Below the pieces are notes generated by a model. That model did no database searches. It saw nothing but the letters and a program-made list of their open reading frames with translations, and was not told where the DNA came from. The translations under genes and the position numbers were made by a program. A stretch of 64,000 nt of DNA, from positions 310,001 through 374,000 of the forward strand of contig NZ_CP136051.1 in NCBI RefSeq assembly GCF_032999765.1. The letters are read 5' to 3'. Shown here one piece after another: positions 52,060-62,087 of this stretch (its first letter is position 1; the number at the start of each line of letters is the position of its first letter). Origin of the DNA: Imperialibacter roseus. Lineage in GTDB: Bacteria; Bacteroidota; Bacteroidia; Cytophagales; Cyclobacteriaceae.

Positions 52060-52719
52060 TCAATTAGCCTGAGATGATTTCAAATCAAATTTCTGAAGGG
52101 CCACCAGAAAAAAGCTCATGCCGGCAAGCATAATAAGATGAGCGAAATCGTCCCTGTTGAACCATGGGTGGATATTGATATCGAACCCGTGAACAAAAGC
52201 AGCCGAGCTAAGAACAAGGATGCCGATAGGAAAATAGACCAGTTCTTTATACTTCCGGCTCAGGAGGTAGCCACCCAGACCCACAATGAGGGTAAGGCCA
52301 ATAATTGAGTTGTTCTTTGTCCACGAAAAGTCAAATGAGACGAAGGCCATGCCCGCCAGCATGATGATCATTTTCAAAAGGGAAAACAGCCGTAGTCTCT
52401 TTTTCCAAACCTTTTTTTCGGCGGGGATAAAGGCGTAAATGCCTCTTTCGGCAAAGTAGACTGACAAGATGCCGGTTGTCCAGGGAAGTATTTTTCCGGT
52501 GAGCCCCCAGTAGTAGAAAAGCCCGTGGCCAAGTCCGCCGAAAAATCCTGAAATGCCAAGGATGAGGAAGAACAAACTCCAGTTTTTGTATGGGGGAGAG
52601 GTGTTTTTACGCAGCTTAAAATACGCCACCACACCAAAAATGGTAATCAGCCAGTTCCAAACAATCGCCATCGGCTCCATAATGATCAGGCCGCCCCATT
52701 CTACAGTAATCTTCTCCAT
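52060..52719 (-). CDS. Seven-helix membrane protein (DUF6962-like)
   Basis: A 219-residue protein from ATG 52719 (MEKITVEWGGLI); the frame is open 20 codons further upstream, but that stretch is basic and non-helical. It has six or seven membrane helices (PMAIVWNWLITIFGVVAYF; FLILGISGFFGGLGHGLFYY; VYFPIGILVLSSAAFVHGF), with conserved-looking His residues (GLGHGLFYYWG, HGFDINIHPW) as in quinone or heme-linked helix bundles. Function is unknown. Confidence 0.6.
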   Translation of the reverse strand: MEKITVEWGGLIIMEPMAIVWNWLITIFGVVAYFKLRKNTSPPYKNWSLFFLILGISGFFGGLGHGLFYYWGLTGKILPWTTGILSVYFAERGIYAFIPAEKKVWKKRLRLFSLLKMIIMLAGMAFVSFDFSWTKNNSIIGLTLIVGLGGYLLSRKYKELVYFPIGILVLSSAAFVHGFDINIHPWFNRDDFAHLIMLAGMSFFLVALQKFDLKSSQAN

Positions 52720-52878
52720 CCGGGCAAAAGTAGTATCTTTTTCAAAATAGGTTTTCACCCTCTTTGATAAACGGAGCAATGCCTTTCACCCGAAAGTATC
52801 GCCAGACACGGATTGATCATCAACTTTGGGCCTGACGGCTTTACCGGAGTCGGATTTACTTCGTAACTTCGAACCCCC

Positions 52879-54843
52879 ATGCGCATCAGCGACCACATCA
52901 TATCAGAAATACAATCCCGGATGGACATCCAGGAGGTGGTGTCCGACTATGTTTCGCTGAAGAAAAAGGGCCAAAACTTTTGGGCCTGCTGCCCCTTTCA
53001 TGATGAGAAGTCGCCCAGCTTTTCTGTAGCTCCCAATAAGGGCATTTATAAGTGCTTTGGGTGTGGGAAAGGCGGCGACGCCATTTCTTTTATCATGGAT
53101 ATTGAGGGCCTCGGATATGTGGAGGCACTCAAGCACCTGGCCAACAAATATGGCATTGAGGTAGAAGAAGAGGAGGCCACACCCGACCAGATCAAGGAAT
53201 TCAATGAAAAAGAAAGCCTGCTGATCTTACTCGACCACGCCAGGGGATATTACAAGCAGCTTTTGTGGGAGGACGATGAAGGGCAGGCCATTGGCTTAAG
53301 CTATTTTAAAGAAAGAGGTTTCTCGGACGAAACCATCAAGGCCTTTGACCTGGGCTATAGCCACGACAAGTGGGACGGCTTCATGAAGTATGCCTCCAAG
53401 AATGGCTTCACTGAGGAAATGATGGAAAAGGCGGGCTTGGTTCTAGCCAAAGAAGATGGTAAAAAATATGACCGCTTCCGGGGTAGGGTCATGTTTCCAA
53501 TTCATAATCCGTCGGGTAAAGTCATCGGTTTTGGTGCCAGGATACTGAAAAAGGCGGATAATCAACCCAAGTACATTAACTCCCCCGAGTCGCCTGTTTA
53601 CTATAAAAGCAATGTCCTTTTTGGGATGTTCCAGGCCAAGCAGGCCATTCGGAATGAGGACAATTGCTACCTGGTGGAGGGCTACACCGACGTTATTTCG
53701 ATGCACCAGGCTGGTGTTAAGAATGTAGTGGCCTCGTCGGGCACCTCTTTGACCCGTGAGCATATCAAACTGATGAGTCGCTTTACCCAGAATGTCACCA
53801 CGCTTTTTGACGGTGATGTGGCGGGCATCAAGGCGAGTATGCGAGGCATTGATATGCTGCTTGAAGAAGGGCTCAATGTGAGAGCGGTCGTTTTCCCGGA
53901 GGGAGAAGACCCCGACAGCTACTCTCAACAGCTGGGTGCTTCTGCGTTCAAGGCTTTCCTCGAAAAGAACAGCGAAGATTTTATTGCTTTTAAAACCCAT
54001 CTGTACCTTAAGGATGCCGGCAGCGACCCCATAAAAAAGGCGGGCACCATCAGGGAAATTGTGGGTAGCATTGCGAAGATACCTGATGCCATTAAGCGGC
54101 TTGTTTTTGCCAGGGAGTGCAGCCAGCTAATGGACATGGATGAGGCTGTGATCGTTGCTGAGATGAACAAAATGCTTATCGAGCAGGGCCAGCAGCAGCA
54201 AAAGGAGAGGGAACGGCAGCAAACCAGGCAGCGGCTGGATCTCGACAACTCCGGTTCAGCAACTGAGAGTTCACCTGATGCGGCTATTTCAACGCTCGAA
54301 AAGCCGGAGGTTGATCCAAAAATGATACAGGAAAGGGAAAGCCTGAGGCTTCTGCTCAACTATGGTCAATTCGTGATAAAAGGAACCGAGGAAGTAGATC
54401 AGTTGCTCGCCGATTACTTTCTGCATGAGACAGACGAGGTGCATTTCAGTCACCCTGTGTATGCGCAAATCCTCGATATGTTTAAGAACAAGCTGGTGGA
54501 TGGAGACGTGATAGATGCGGACTATGTGTTGAAGCATGGCACCGAACCAATGAAGAAAGAAGTGATCGATTTGATTACTGAGCGGCATGAGGTGAGCCAT
54601 CATTGGACTGAGAAGTTCGACATCAAAGTAAACAGTGAAAGAAACGACCTGAAAGGTGCCACCTATGCCAATATTGTCAGGCTTAAGCTTCGGACAGTCA
54701 GGGCAGTGATCAAAGAGAATCTAGACAAATTGAAAACTGCAGAAACTGAGGCCGAGCAGGTGGAGATAATGGAGCACCATGAGGCGCTCAAGAAGGTGGA
54801 AATGGGTTTAGCTGGAATCCTTGGTGTTGTCACCGTCGGTTAA
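52879..54843 (+). CDS. dnaG: DNA primase
   Basis: A 654-residue primase that makes RNA primers at the replication fork. CHC2 zinc finger at residues 38-62 (Cys38, His41, Cys59, Cys62; ACCPFHDEKSPSFSVAPN, YKCFGCGKGG). The core has RGRVMFPIHNPSGKVIGFGA and the TOPRIM motifs EGYTDVISMHQAG and TTLFDGDVAGIKA. The C-terminal part (from about 440) is the helicase-binding domain. It opens divergently from the membrane protein with a short intergenic space. Confidence 0.97.
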   Translation: MRISDHIISEIQSRMDIQEVVSDYVSLKKKGQNFWACCPFHDEKSPSFSVAPNKGIYKCFGCGKGGDAISFIMDIEGLGYVEALKHLANKYGIEVEEEEATPDQIKEFNEKESLLILLDHARGYYKQLLWEDDEGQAIGLSYFKERGFSDETIKAFDLGYSHDKWDGFMKYASKNGFTEEMMEKAGLVLAKEDGKKYDRFRGRVMFPIHNPSGKVIGFGARILKKADNQPKYINSPESPVYYKSNVLFGMFQAKQAIRNEDNCYLVEGYTDVISMHQAGVKNVVASSGTSLTREHIKLMSRFTQNVTTLFDGDVAGIKASMRGIDMLLEEGLNVRAVVFPEGEDPDSYSQQLGASAFKAFLEKNSEDFIAFKTHLYLKDAGSDPIKKAGTIREIVGSIAKIPDAIKRLVFARECSQLMDMDEAVIVAEMNKMLIEQGQQQQKERERQQTRQRLDLDNSGSATESSPDAAISTLEKPEVDPKMIQERESLRLLLNYGQFVIKGTEEVDQLLADYFLHETDEVHFSHPVYAQILDMFKNKLVDGDVIDADYVLKHGTEPMKKEVIDLITERHEVSHHWTEKFDIKVNSERNDLKGATYANIVRLKLRTVRAVIKENLDKLKTAETEAEQVEIMEHHEALKKVEMGLAGILGVVTVG

Positions 54844-54862
54844 GGCCCTGAGGAGGTTCTTA

Positions 54863-54894
54863 TTTGTCAGTATGCATAATTAAATGAACCTTTG
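54863..54894 (+). promoter_or_regulatory. Bacteroidota-type promoter before ribBA
   Basis: TTTG at 54863-54866 and AACCTTTG at 54887-54894, 20 bases apart: a good -33 and a near-consensus -7 (TAnnTTTG with one mismatch). Start near 54900. Not linked to an FMN switch. Confidence 0.5.
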
Positions 54895-54963
54895 CGGAAT
54901 ACTTTTGATTTTAAGAGTGTTAAAAAAAAAGTAGACACCCCCAGGGAGGGTGCAATTAGCACA

Positions 54964-56184
54964 ATGCAAGAAGAAATACAACTCGACAAAATTGAAGACG
55001 CCATTGAGGCGATAAAAAAGGGCGAAATCATCATCGTAGTTGACGATGAGGATAGAGAAAACGAAGGCGATTTTATATGTGCTGCGGAAACTGTCACTCC
55101 TGAAATTATCAATTTTATGGCTACGCATGGCAGAGGGTTGATTTGTGTGCCCTTAGTGGAGGAGCGATGCGAAGAGCTGGGGCTGGAGCTGATGGTTGGC
55201 AAAAATACGGCCCTTCATGAAACTCCTTTTACTGTTTCTGTCGATCTGAGAGGGAGAGGAGTAACAACTGGCATTTCGGCCAAAGACAGGTCGGTGACTA
55301 TTCAGGCCCTGGTTGACCCCAATGCATCGCCAGAAGAATTTGGCAAACCCGGTCATATTTTCCCGCTTAAGGCTAAGAAAGGCGGCGTTCTGCGCCGTTC
55401 AGGTCACACAGAAGCTGCTATTGACTTTGCCAGGTTAGCGGGGCTTTACCCTGCCGGCGTGTTGGTTGAAATCATGAATGAGGATGGCTCAATGGCCCGC
55501 CTTCCGGACCTGAAAAAAGTGGCGGAAAGGTTCAACCTCAAACTTGTTTCTATTAAAGACCTGATCACTTACCGCCTTGATAAAGAGTCTCTGATCGAAA
55601 AACTGGTAGATGTGAAAATGCCTACAGAATATGGCAGCTTTCAGCTTCATGCGTATAAGCAGAAAAATACCGGCGAGCAGCATTTAGCACTCGTGAAAGG
55701 AACCTGGGAGCCAGGCGAGCCGGTCCTGGTAAGGGTACACTCTTCCTGCGTGACGGGCGATATATTCGGCTCTCACAGGTGTGATTGTGGTGAGCAGCTT
55801 CATAATGCCATGACAATGGTGGAGAAGGAGGGTAAAGGCGTTGTATTGTATATGAATCAGGAAGGTCGTGGGATAGGGCTGGAGGCGAAACTGAGGGCCT
55901 ACAAGCTTCAGGAGGAAGGAATGGATACCGTAGAAGCTAACCTTCACCTGGGATATAAAATGGATGAAAGAGATTATGGCGTTGGTGCGCAGATACTGCG
56001 AGATCTTGGTATCAGCAAACTACGGTTGATCACGAATAACCCCAAGAAAAGAGCGGGTTTGCTGGGATATGGCCTGGAAATTGTAGACAACCTGGCAATA
56101 GAGGTGGCTCCTAATGAGTTTAATGAGAAGTACCTCACAACCAAACGGGACAAAATGGGTCATATGATTTTGAAAGAGAAATAG
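54964..56184 (+). CDS. ribBA: Bifunctional RibBA (DHBP synthase / GTP cyclohydrolase II)
   Basis: A 406-residue enzyme starting at ATG 54964; an open upstream frame from 54892 is A-rich and lies after the promoter. Domain one (about 1-205): [42 protein letters not shown]. Domain two (about 206-406): [20 protein letters not shown] with the zinc Cys residues, [17 protein letters not shown], and [16 protein letters not shown]. It makes two precursors of riboflavin from ribulose-5-phosphate and GTP. Confidence 0.96.
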   Translation: MQEEIQLDKIEDAIEAIKKGEIIIVVDDEDRENEGDFICAAETVTPEIINFMATHGRGLICVPLVEERCEELGLELMVGKNTALHETPFTVSVDLRGRGVTTGISAKDRSVTIQALVDPNASPEEFGKPGHIFPLKAKKGGVLRRSGHTEAAIDFARLAGLYPAGVLVEIMNEDGSMARLPDLKKVAERFNLKLVSIKDLITYRLDKESLIEKLVDVKMPTEYGSFQLHAYKQKNTGEQHLALVKGTWEPGEPVLVRVHSSCVTGDIFGSHRCDCGEQLHNAMTMVEKEGKGVVLYMNQEGRGIGLEAKLRAYKLQEEGMDTVEANLHLGYKMDERDYGVGAQILRDLGISKLRLITNNPKKRAGLLGYGLEIVDNLAIEVAPNEFNEKYLTTKRDKMGHMILKEK

Positions 56185-56218
56185 TGGGTCTTTTGCCTGG
56201 GAAATGTAATATTGTAGT

Positions 56219-56848
56219 ATGAGGAGGATGGGAAAGTACTCGGTTTTTTTTGTTTTTTTATTTTCTCTTTTAGCAAGTGGTTCAGCCTATGCTCAATATT
56301 TCCCTTCTGAGTATTGGCACGATGGCTGGATAGTGAATGATGATGCCGACACCCTGAGAGGAGAGATCAAATATGATCTGCCGAATGATTTAGTTCAGGT
56401 AAGAAACCGGGATCGGATCAACACCTTCTCCAGCCGCAAAATTGTCTACATAGAATTTTACGACAAGACAACCGAAAATTACAGACAGTTTTATTCGCTG
56501 CCCTATGCAGTTAACTACGACTACAAGGTGCCGATGCTCTTCGAGTTATTGTACGAGGGAGAGTTGTCTTTATTGACCAGAGAGTCAATTATTCAGGAAA
56601 CTGTGCCGTCTGTACAGAGTTATTCCTTTAGTGGCTATAATCAAACAAGGCAAAGACTTGACTATAGTTTCTATTTCCTTGATAAAAAAGGTAATATCAG
56701 ACTGTACAACGGGAAAAAACCTGAGCTTCAGGATGCTATGCGTGACAGGTGGTCGGAAGTAAAGCCCTTCATGAAAAAGAATCATTTATCGCCAGATAAA
56801 ATCCGGGATCTTGTGCGTATCGTAGCTTTTTACAATTCGGTGAAATAA
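56219..56848 (+). CDS. Secreted hypothetical protein
   Basis: A 209-residue exported protein (signal peptide YSVFFVFLFSLLASGSAYAQ). The sequence is mostly beta-rich with tyrosines (FYSLPYAVNYDYKVPMLFEL) and a helical end (MKKNHLSPDKIRDLVRIVAF). Repeated features or motifs are not seen. Bacteroidota have many proteins of this outline near cell-envelope genes. It sits between RibBA and SurE and is 6 bases from the surE start. Confidence 0.7.
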   Translation: MRRMGKYSVFFVFLFSLLASGSAYAQYFPSEYWHDGWIVNDDADTLRGEIKYDLPNDLVQVRNRDRINTFSSRKIVYIEFYDKTTENYRQFYSLPYAVNYDYKVPMLFELLYEGELSLLTRESIIQETVPSVQSYSFSGYNQTRQRLDYSFYFLDKKGNIRLYNGKKPELQDAMRDRWSEVKPFMKKNHLSPDKIRDLVRIVAFYNSVK

Positions 56849-56854
56849 TTAACA

Positions 56855-57631
56855 ATGGCAAAAAAGAAACCCCTCATTCTCGTTTCCAACGACGATGGCA
56901 TAACCAGTCGTGGCATTAGGAAGCTAGTAGAACTGATGAAAACACTTGGTGAGGTAATTGTGGTAGCACCCGACAGCCCCCAATCAGGGATGGGGCATGC
57001 CATCACCATCGGCGACACCTTGAGGCTGGATACGGACGATATTTTTGGCGATGTAAAAGCTTATAAATGCAGCGGCACACCTGCCGACTGTGTGAAAATT
57101 GGCAAGCACTATATATTGAAAGATATTCGCCCGGATCTGGTAGTTAGCGGAATCAATCATGGAAGCAACACGTCCATTAGTGTGCTGTATTCTGGCACTA
57201 TGTCAGCGGCTATAGAGGCGGCTATGGAAGGATTGCCGGCCATCGGGTTCTCGCTATGTGATTATTCACAGGAGGCAGATTTTTCTCATGTGGACGAATT
57301 CATTCTAAAAATAGCAAAGCAGGCCCTTGAGAAAGGTATTCCGAAAGGAGTAGCGTTGAACGTGAATATTCCACCAAAGAGAAACGAGGCAATAAAAGGC
57401 ATCAAAATGTGCCGCCAGGCAAATGCCAAATGGCAGGAGGAGTTCGACTTGCGCCACGACCCGTATGGTCGTCAGTATTTTTGGATGGCGGGCAATTTTG
57501 TGAACTTCGACAAGGGCGAGGACAACGACGAATGGGCCATTGCCAACAATTACATTTCTATTGTGCCTTGTCAGTACGACCTGACAGCCCATCATGCGTT
57601 GCCTATCCTTAACGACGAATGGGATTTCTAA
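56855..57631 (+). CDS. surE: SurE 5'/3'-nucleotidase
   Basis: A 258-residue phosphatase acting on nucleoside monophosphates. Active site LILVSNDDGITSRGIRKL with the Asp-Asp metal ligand, then VVAPDSPQSGMGHAIT, SGINHGSNTSISVLYSGTMS with Asn and Ser, and GTPADCVKIG. It ends by converging with the DUF6048-like gene (4-base overlap). Confidence 0.95.
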   Translation: MAKKKPLILVSNDDGITSRGIRKLVELMKTLGEVIVVAPDSPQSGMGHAITIGDTLRLDTDDIFGDVKAYKCSGTPADCVKIGKHYILKDIRPDLVVSGINHGSNTSISVLYSGTMSAAIEAAMEGLPAIGFSLCDYSQEADFSHVDEFILKIAKQALEKGIPKGVALNVNIPPKRNEAIKGIKMCRQANAKWQEEFDLRHDPYGRQYFWMAGNFVNFDKGEDNDEWAIANNYISIVPCQYDLTAHHALPILNDEWDF

Positions 57632-58458
57632 TCCTCTGATTCAGGCACCGCAACCACCGGCGGGTGGAAGAAGTTAAGCTTGTATTTCAAAAATAGATTG
57701 ACAGCCGGCACTCCGTTGCCAACCGTCTTTCCGTAGCCTGGTACAATGAGTACGTCTGGATCGCCAGGGTTATCAATGCTGATCAAATGCCGGTAAGATA
57801 CCCTGAATCCCAGCCAAAAATTGCCTCTGAAGTTTCCTTCCGATTGAATGGAAAGCTCCAGCCAGCTTGCCTTAAGGCCACCACGTGCAAAAGCTCTTTC
57901 GTATGGTTCAAATAAACTAGAGGCACTTTCTATGGTGGTAACGCCTGAATCTTCAAAAGACGCCATACCGTATTGAGCTCCCAGCAATAATTTATTTTTA
58001 GGGTTGATGGCTAATTGGTAGAACAAGCCAGGTTTTATATACGTGCCGGTGGCATTGTAGTCAGAGTTTTTGTAGGCTCCCGTTGGGTTGATGCTGCCAT
58101 AGCCATAGCTGATGCTGCCCACATACCTGTTTTCAAACACTGCCTGTATGCCTCCCTCGGCTTTGCTTTCGAAAGGAGCGGGCAAAGTCAGCAGCTTCCC
58201 GTAGTCGAGCAGAAGGTGCAACTCAGTTAGAAAAGGATAATCGGTGGTGTCCTTTATCCTGGCAGGTTTAGGCTCCTCTTCTTCATCGTCCTCGTCGTCA
58301 ATGGCGGGAGGATTCGGTTTGGCGGTCTTGGTTGTATCAGCCAGGCCTTCCGGATTCACCCGTGTTCTTGGTGGTTTTGGCCGGCCAATATCCTGGCTGT
58401 AAGCCGACAGGCTGACCAGCACAAATAGCAACAATATGGCAGCCTTAGAAATAGACAT
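57628..58458 (-). CDS. DUF6048-like outer-membrane barrel protein
   Basis: A 276-residue exported protein (signal peptide ILLLFVLVSLSAYSQ) with an acidic/proline linker (PAIDDEDDEEEEPKP) and a barrel-like part with strands (GGIQAVFENRYVGSISYGYG; NFWLGFRVSYRHLISID; VNLFLKYKLNFFHPP). The pattern FRVSYRHLISI and IVPGYGKTVG resembles DUF6048. Its start overlaps the upstream lipoprotein stop by 14 bases, so they form a pair, as commonly seen in Bacteroidota (DUF6452-DUF6048). Confidence 0.65.
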   Translation of the reverse strand: MSISKAAILLLFVLVSLSAYSQDIGRPKPPRTRVNPEGLADTTKTAKPNPPAIDDEDDEEEEPKPARIKDTTDYPFLTELHLLLDYGKLLTLPAPFESKAEGGIQAVFENRYVGSISYGYGSINPTGAYKNSDYNATGTYIKPGLFYQLAINPKNKLLLGAQYGMASFEDSGVTTIESASSLFEPYERAFARGGLKASWLELSIQSEGNFRGNFWLGFRVSYRHLISIDNPGDPDVLIVPGYGKTVGNGVPAVNLFLKYKLNFFHPPVVAVPESED

Positions 58459-59185
58459 TGATGGTAGTTTTTGTGCTCAGGCAAGGGTCAGGCAACGCTT
58501 TGCAGTATACTTTCACACTGTCAAATGAAAACTTGTCGTCGGTTCTTTCAATGTTGGTGCCAATAAGCCTGGTGTAGCTCCTGGCAGTAAGGTCTTCAAC
58601 AAACGAATAAGTAAGCTCCATGCTATCCACTTTGCCGGCAATTTCGAAATAATATACTTGACTGGATGTATTCATGTTTAGTGGCAGACTGAAGATGTTG
58701 GCACTATCTGAATACGAAACTTTGTTGCCATTGGCTGTGATGCTGGTGATCAAAATTGTGCCCTTGTTGATAGCCGCCGCTGTTTTAGTGAGCGGTGTCT
58801 TTGCTGCGGCAAGGGCGGCTTGTTCTGTGGTAATCTCCGTTTGCCTGGCCCTGGCTTCTGCGATCGCTGCCTGCACTGAATCTCTTTCCGGTATCAAATC
58901 ATTGTTGCCTTCGGTAATTTGCTTGTTGAGGGAAGTTAGCGAGGTGTTGAGTGCCGAAAGCTGAGTAGTAAGGGCTGTCTTTTCCGTAGTTAAATGTTTC
59001 ACGGCGGTGTCGATTGCTGCAATGGCCGAATTAATTTTTTGCAGACTGTCGATGTTGAAAAACCTGACTTTCACCGCTGGCTCTTTTTCATAGGGCTCTA
59101 CTTCTCCAAGACAAGACAACAGCAAGGTACCTGTCAATAGGAAAAGAAGAATTTGCCAATGGTTTGTTTTTTTGCCCAACTTCAT
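58445..59185 (-). CDS. DUF6452-like lipoprotein with a coiled-coil insert
   Basis: A 246-residue lipoprotein (lipobox LLLSCLGE, Cys25). The ends (EPAVKVRFFNIDSLQ and QVYYFEIAGKVDSMELTYSF, CLSTKTTINVYF) look like DUF6452. Between them, at about residues 55-145, is a coiled coil rich in Ala, Thr, Glu and Lys (LTTEKTALTTQLSALNTSLT; IAEARARQTEITTEQAALAA), an unusual insertion for this family. It may bring the pair with DUF6048 to a periplasmic partner. No function known. Confidence 0.6.
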   Translation of the reverse strand: MKLGKKTNHWQILLFLLTGTLLLSCLGEVEPYEKEPAVKVRFFNIDSLQKINSAIAAIDTAVKHLTTEKTALTTQLSALNTSLTSLNKQITEGNNDLIPERDSVQAAIAEARARQTEITTEQAALAAAKTPLTKTAAAINKGTILITSITANGNKVSYSDSANIFSLPLNMNTSSQVYYFEIAGKVDSMELTYSFVEDLTARSYTRLIGTNIERTDDKFSFDSVKVYCKALPDPCLSTKTTINVYF

Positions 59186-59187
59186 AG

Positions 59188-61668
59188 TTACTGCGGATCG
59201 ACATCAAAAATAACGGATGTCTGGCGGAATATTTTATCCTGTTGCAATTCTTCCATCTTTTGAGTCAGGAATTCTTTGGCCTTAGGGATAGAAATACCAC
59301 CTTTTTCCAACTTGATGGTAATTTCCTGATGGTATTGATTTCGTATTCTTGCTATTAACGGTTCCTGGGGGCCAAGTATTCTGTGGCCTCCCAACGAAGT
59401 TTGAATACTTTTTAAATAGTGATTGGCGGTTTCCCAAACCAACTGCTTGTCCTGGTTGCGGAAAAGCACCCGTATCATTCGCACAAATGGTGGGTAATGA
59501 AAGCTTTCCCTCTCCAAAATCTCCATCTGGTAGAATCGCTTGTAGTCGTTGGTTCGTACTAAATGAAAGACAGGCTGCTCGGGGTTGTTGGTCTGAATGA
59601 TCACTTTGCCGTTGTTTGATCGACGTCCAGCCCGGCCGCTTACCTGTGTCATCATTTGAAAGGCCCGCTCATGTGAACGAAAATCAGGAAAATGAATGAT
59701 GCGGTCGATGTCCAAAATGCCGACCAACTCTACATGGTCAAAGTCGAGGCCTTTGGTGATCATTTGTGTGCCTACCAGCACATCTATTTCACCATTTTCA
59801 AAGTTTTCGATGAGCTGTTCGTAAGTACTTCTCGTGCGGGTCGTGTCGTAGTCCATTCGGCTGATGCGGCCGGTAGGAAGCAACACCTTTAAATCATCTT
59901 CCAGCTTTTCTGTACCGAAACCTATGGTTTTAATTTTGGCCGAACCGCACGCCTCACAATGCGATGGAAGGGGTTCACGGAAACCACAGTAGTGGCAGAG
60001 CAGCTCCTGCCGGTACATGTGATACGTTAAGCTCACCGAGCAGTTAGCACACTTGGGTATGTGGGCACAGTCTTCGCAGTGAAGATAGGGCGCATAGCCT
60101 CTCCTGTTTTGAAAGAGGATGACCTGCTTGTTTTCTTCCAGCGTTTGCTCAATGGCCTGCAGCAATCCCGGCGACAAGTCGCCGTGCATTCGTTTTTTCT
60201 TTCGCTCATCTTTCAGGTCAATGAGGGCAGTTTCCGGCATTTGCACTTCACCAAACCGGGTTTCCAATGCTACCAGTCCGTACTTTTCATACACGGCGTT
60301 GTAGTAGCTCTCAACAGACGGTGTGGCCGAACCTAACAAGATTTTGGCATGGTGAATCTGCCCCAGCATAATGGCCGTGTCACGGGCGTGGTAGCGGGGC
60401 GCAGGGTCATATTGCTTGTACGACGACTCATGCTCCTCATCGATGATGATGAGAGAAAGATTGTTGAAGGGCAGAAAAACTGATGACCGCACGCCCACGA
60501 CAATCGGGAATCGGCCGGAAAGCACACCGTTCCAAACTTCGACTCTCTCATTGTCGGAGTACTTGGAATGATAAATGCCGATTTTGTCGCCAAATACTTT
60601 TTTCAGACGCCGGAGTATTTGGGCCGTAAGCGCAATTTCGGGAAGCAAATACAGCGCCTGAGCTCCTTCGTCAAGCACTTGCTGGAGCAGGCGAATGTAG
60701 ATCTCTGTTTTGCCGCTGCCGGTAACGCCATGGAGCAGCACCGTCGATTTTTTCTCGAAGAGGCCATGGATTTCGGATAGTTTCTCTTCCTGTAGTGACG
60801 TTAGCTCAGGAATAACCGCTTCCTTCTTTTTTGGCTCGCCAAATCGTGAAATTACCTTATCAAACTCTTCGAAAACCCCATTTTTTACCAAAGTGCCAAG
60901 CGATGAAGTAGAAAGGCCTGTTGAAAGGAATTCTCCTTTGGAGAGCCCCAGTTGGTTTCTTTCTTTCAGTTCATTCACAGGCACTTCTCTCAGGTATTTC
61001 ATTACCAGCTCAAGTTGTTTTTCTTTCTTTTCGAGCTTTTGAAAGAGTGCTTCCAGTGCCAATAGGTCATTCTCCAGAGATGCTTGCAGCCGCACCCGCC
61101 TTTCTTTTTTAGGCTTGTACTTTTCAATGAGCTGCTCAAAAATCAGGATCGCTCCTTTGGCTGATAGCGATTTGATAAGGTGGTAGATGTTTTTAACGCC
61201 GGTGATCTGCGAAATCTCGTCATAGCTCAGGTGCTCTTTTTCTTCCAGGGCTTCTACCACCTTCCATTCTGAGTCGGAATAGGTGTGATTGCCGTCATCC
61301 GGGTCAAAGTCCGGGTGCTTCTGCACCATCGATTTGCTGCTGAGTTTTAGTCCTGATGGTAGGGCAGCATTTAGTACTTCACCGGGTGTGCACATGTAGT
61401 AGCTGGCCATCCACTGAATGAGCTGGAGCTGCTGGTCAACAATTACTGGCTGGTCGTCCAGCACGTCCAGAATTTCTCGGGCTTCATAGTTTTCCGGTTT
61501 GGTTCCATGAGTTTGGACAATAACACCGGTTAGTACTTTCTTTTGCCCAAAAGGCACAATCACTCTTCTGCCAGCCTCGGCTTTATCGACATGCTCCGCC
61601 GTTACCTCGTAGGTAAATAACCTGGGGATAGGCACAGGAAGGAGGATGTCGGCGAAGGATGCCATCAA
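59188..61668 (-). CDS. priA: Primosomal protein N' (PriA helicase)
   Basis: An 826-residue restart helicase. The N-terminal DNA-binding part is followed by Walker A LLHGVTGSGKTEIYIRLL, the DEEH box IIIDEEHESSYKQ, and a zinc-binding insert with eight Cys (CEDCAHIPKCANCSVSLTYH; LCHYCGFREPLPSHCEACGS). Then motifs V and VI (VLVGTQMITKGLDFDHVELV; RSHERAFQMMTQVSGRAGRR). It unwinds stalled forks and reloads DnaB. It follows the PIN gene with a 4-base overlap. Confidence 0.96.
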   Translation of the reverse strand: MMASFADILLPVPIPRLFTYEVTAEHVDKAEAGRRVIVPFGQKKVLTGVIVQTHGTKPENYEAREILDVLDDQPVIVDQQLQLIQWMASYYMCTPGEVLNAALPSGLKLSSKSMVQKHPDFDPDDGNHTYSDSEWKVVEALEEKEHLSYDEISQITGVKNIYHLIKSLSAKGAILIFEQLIEKYKPKKERRVRLQASLENDLLALEALFQKLEKKEKQLELVMKYLREVPVNELKERNQLGLSKGEFLSTGLSTSSLGTLVKNGVFEEFDKVISRFGEPKKKEAVIPELTSLQEEKLSEIHGLFEKKSTVLLHGVTGSGKTEIYIRLLQQVLDEGAQALYLLPEIALTAQILRRLKKVFGDKIGIYHSKYSDNERVEVWNGVLSGRFPIVVGVRSSVFLPFNNLSLIIIDEEHESSYKQYDPAPRYHARDTAIMLGQIHHAKILLGSATPSVESYYNAVYEKYGLVALETRFGEVQMPETALIDLKDERKKKRMHGDLSPGLLQAIEQTLEENKQVILFQNRRGYAPYLHCEDCAHIPKCANCSVSLTYHMYRQELLCHYCGFREPLPSHCEACGSAKIKTIGFGTEKLEDDLKVLLPTGRISRMDYDTTRTRSTYEQLIENFENGEIDVLVGTQMITKGLDFDHVELVGILDIDRIIHFPDFRSHERAFQMMTQVSGRAGRRSNNGKVIIQTNNPEQPVFHLVRTNDYKRFYQMEILERESFHYPPFVRMIRVLFRNQDKQLVWETANHYLKSIQTSLGGHRILGPQEPLIARIRNQYHQEITIKLEKGGISIPKAKEFLTQKMEELQQDKIFRQTSVIFDVDPQ

Positions 61669-62087
61669 ATATTTACGAATGGATTTACTATCGTGAGTGA
61701 CTCGTCAATGACCTGGCCGTTTTGTAAATCTTCGGAGTAAAGCAACGTGCAATCAGACTCAATTGCTGAGGCAATAATAAGGCTATCGAAAAAAGAAAAT
61801 TTATATCTGGCCGCTAGTTGACATCCCTTTAGAATTGTAGTGTCAGTATTTGTGAAAACCATGTTGTTTTGGCAACATTCGATAATGGCTTTTTGAGCAT
61901 CATCAAAGCTGAACTGAAATTTCCGAGTGATGATATTTGTGAATTCCTGAAGTACCTGCGTACTAATGATTGAGTTGAAGTTGGTGATCAAATTTCTTGA
62001 GGCCGTTTGTTTCTCTATTTCATTTTTAGAGTAAGCGTATATTAAAATATTGCTGTCTAGAAATATCTTATCGTTCATTGGCTTCAT
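61665..62087 (-). CDS. PIN-domain toxin of a VapC-like pair
   Basis: A 140-residue PIN protein: DKIFLDSNILIYAYSKNEIE with the first Asp, LQEFTNIITRKFQF with the Glu, and YKFSFFDSLIIASAIESDCT with the Asp pair, then LLYSEDLQNG. PIN toxins are magnesium-dependent RNases cleaving tRNA or rRNA. Start at 62087 (or 62078) overlaps the antitoxin end; an upstream start at 62117 is within the antitoxin coding region. The 3' end overlaps the start of priA by 4 bases, so the toxin may be cotranscribed with priA. Confidence 0.85.
   Translation of the reverse strand: MKPMNDKIFLDSNILIYAYSKNEIEKQTASRNLITNFNSIISTQVLQEFTNIITRKFQFSFDDAQKAIIECCQNNMVFTNTDTTILKGCQLAARYKFSFFDSLIIASAIESDCTLLYSEDLQNGQVIDESLTIVNPFVNI

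Noticed and set aside
54895-54963. FMN riboswitch in front of ribBA
   Set aside because: The leader is only about 60 bases and lacks the conserved six-stem junction sequences; only a weak CACCC/GGGTG stem is present.
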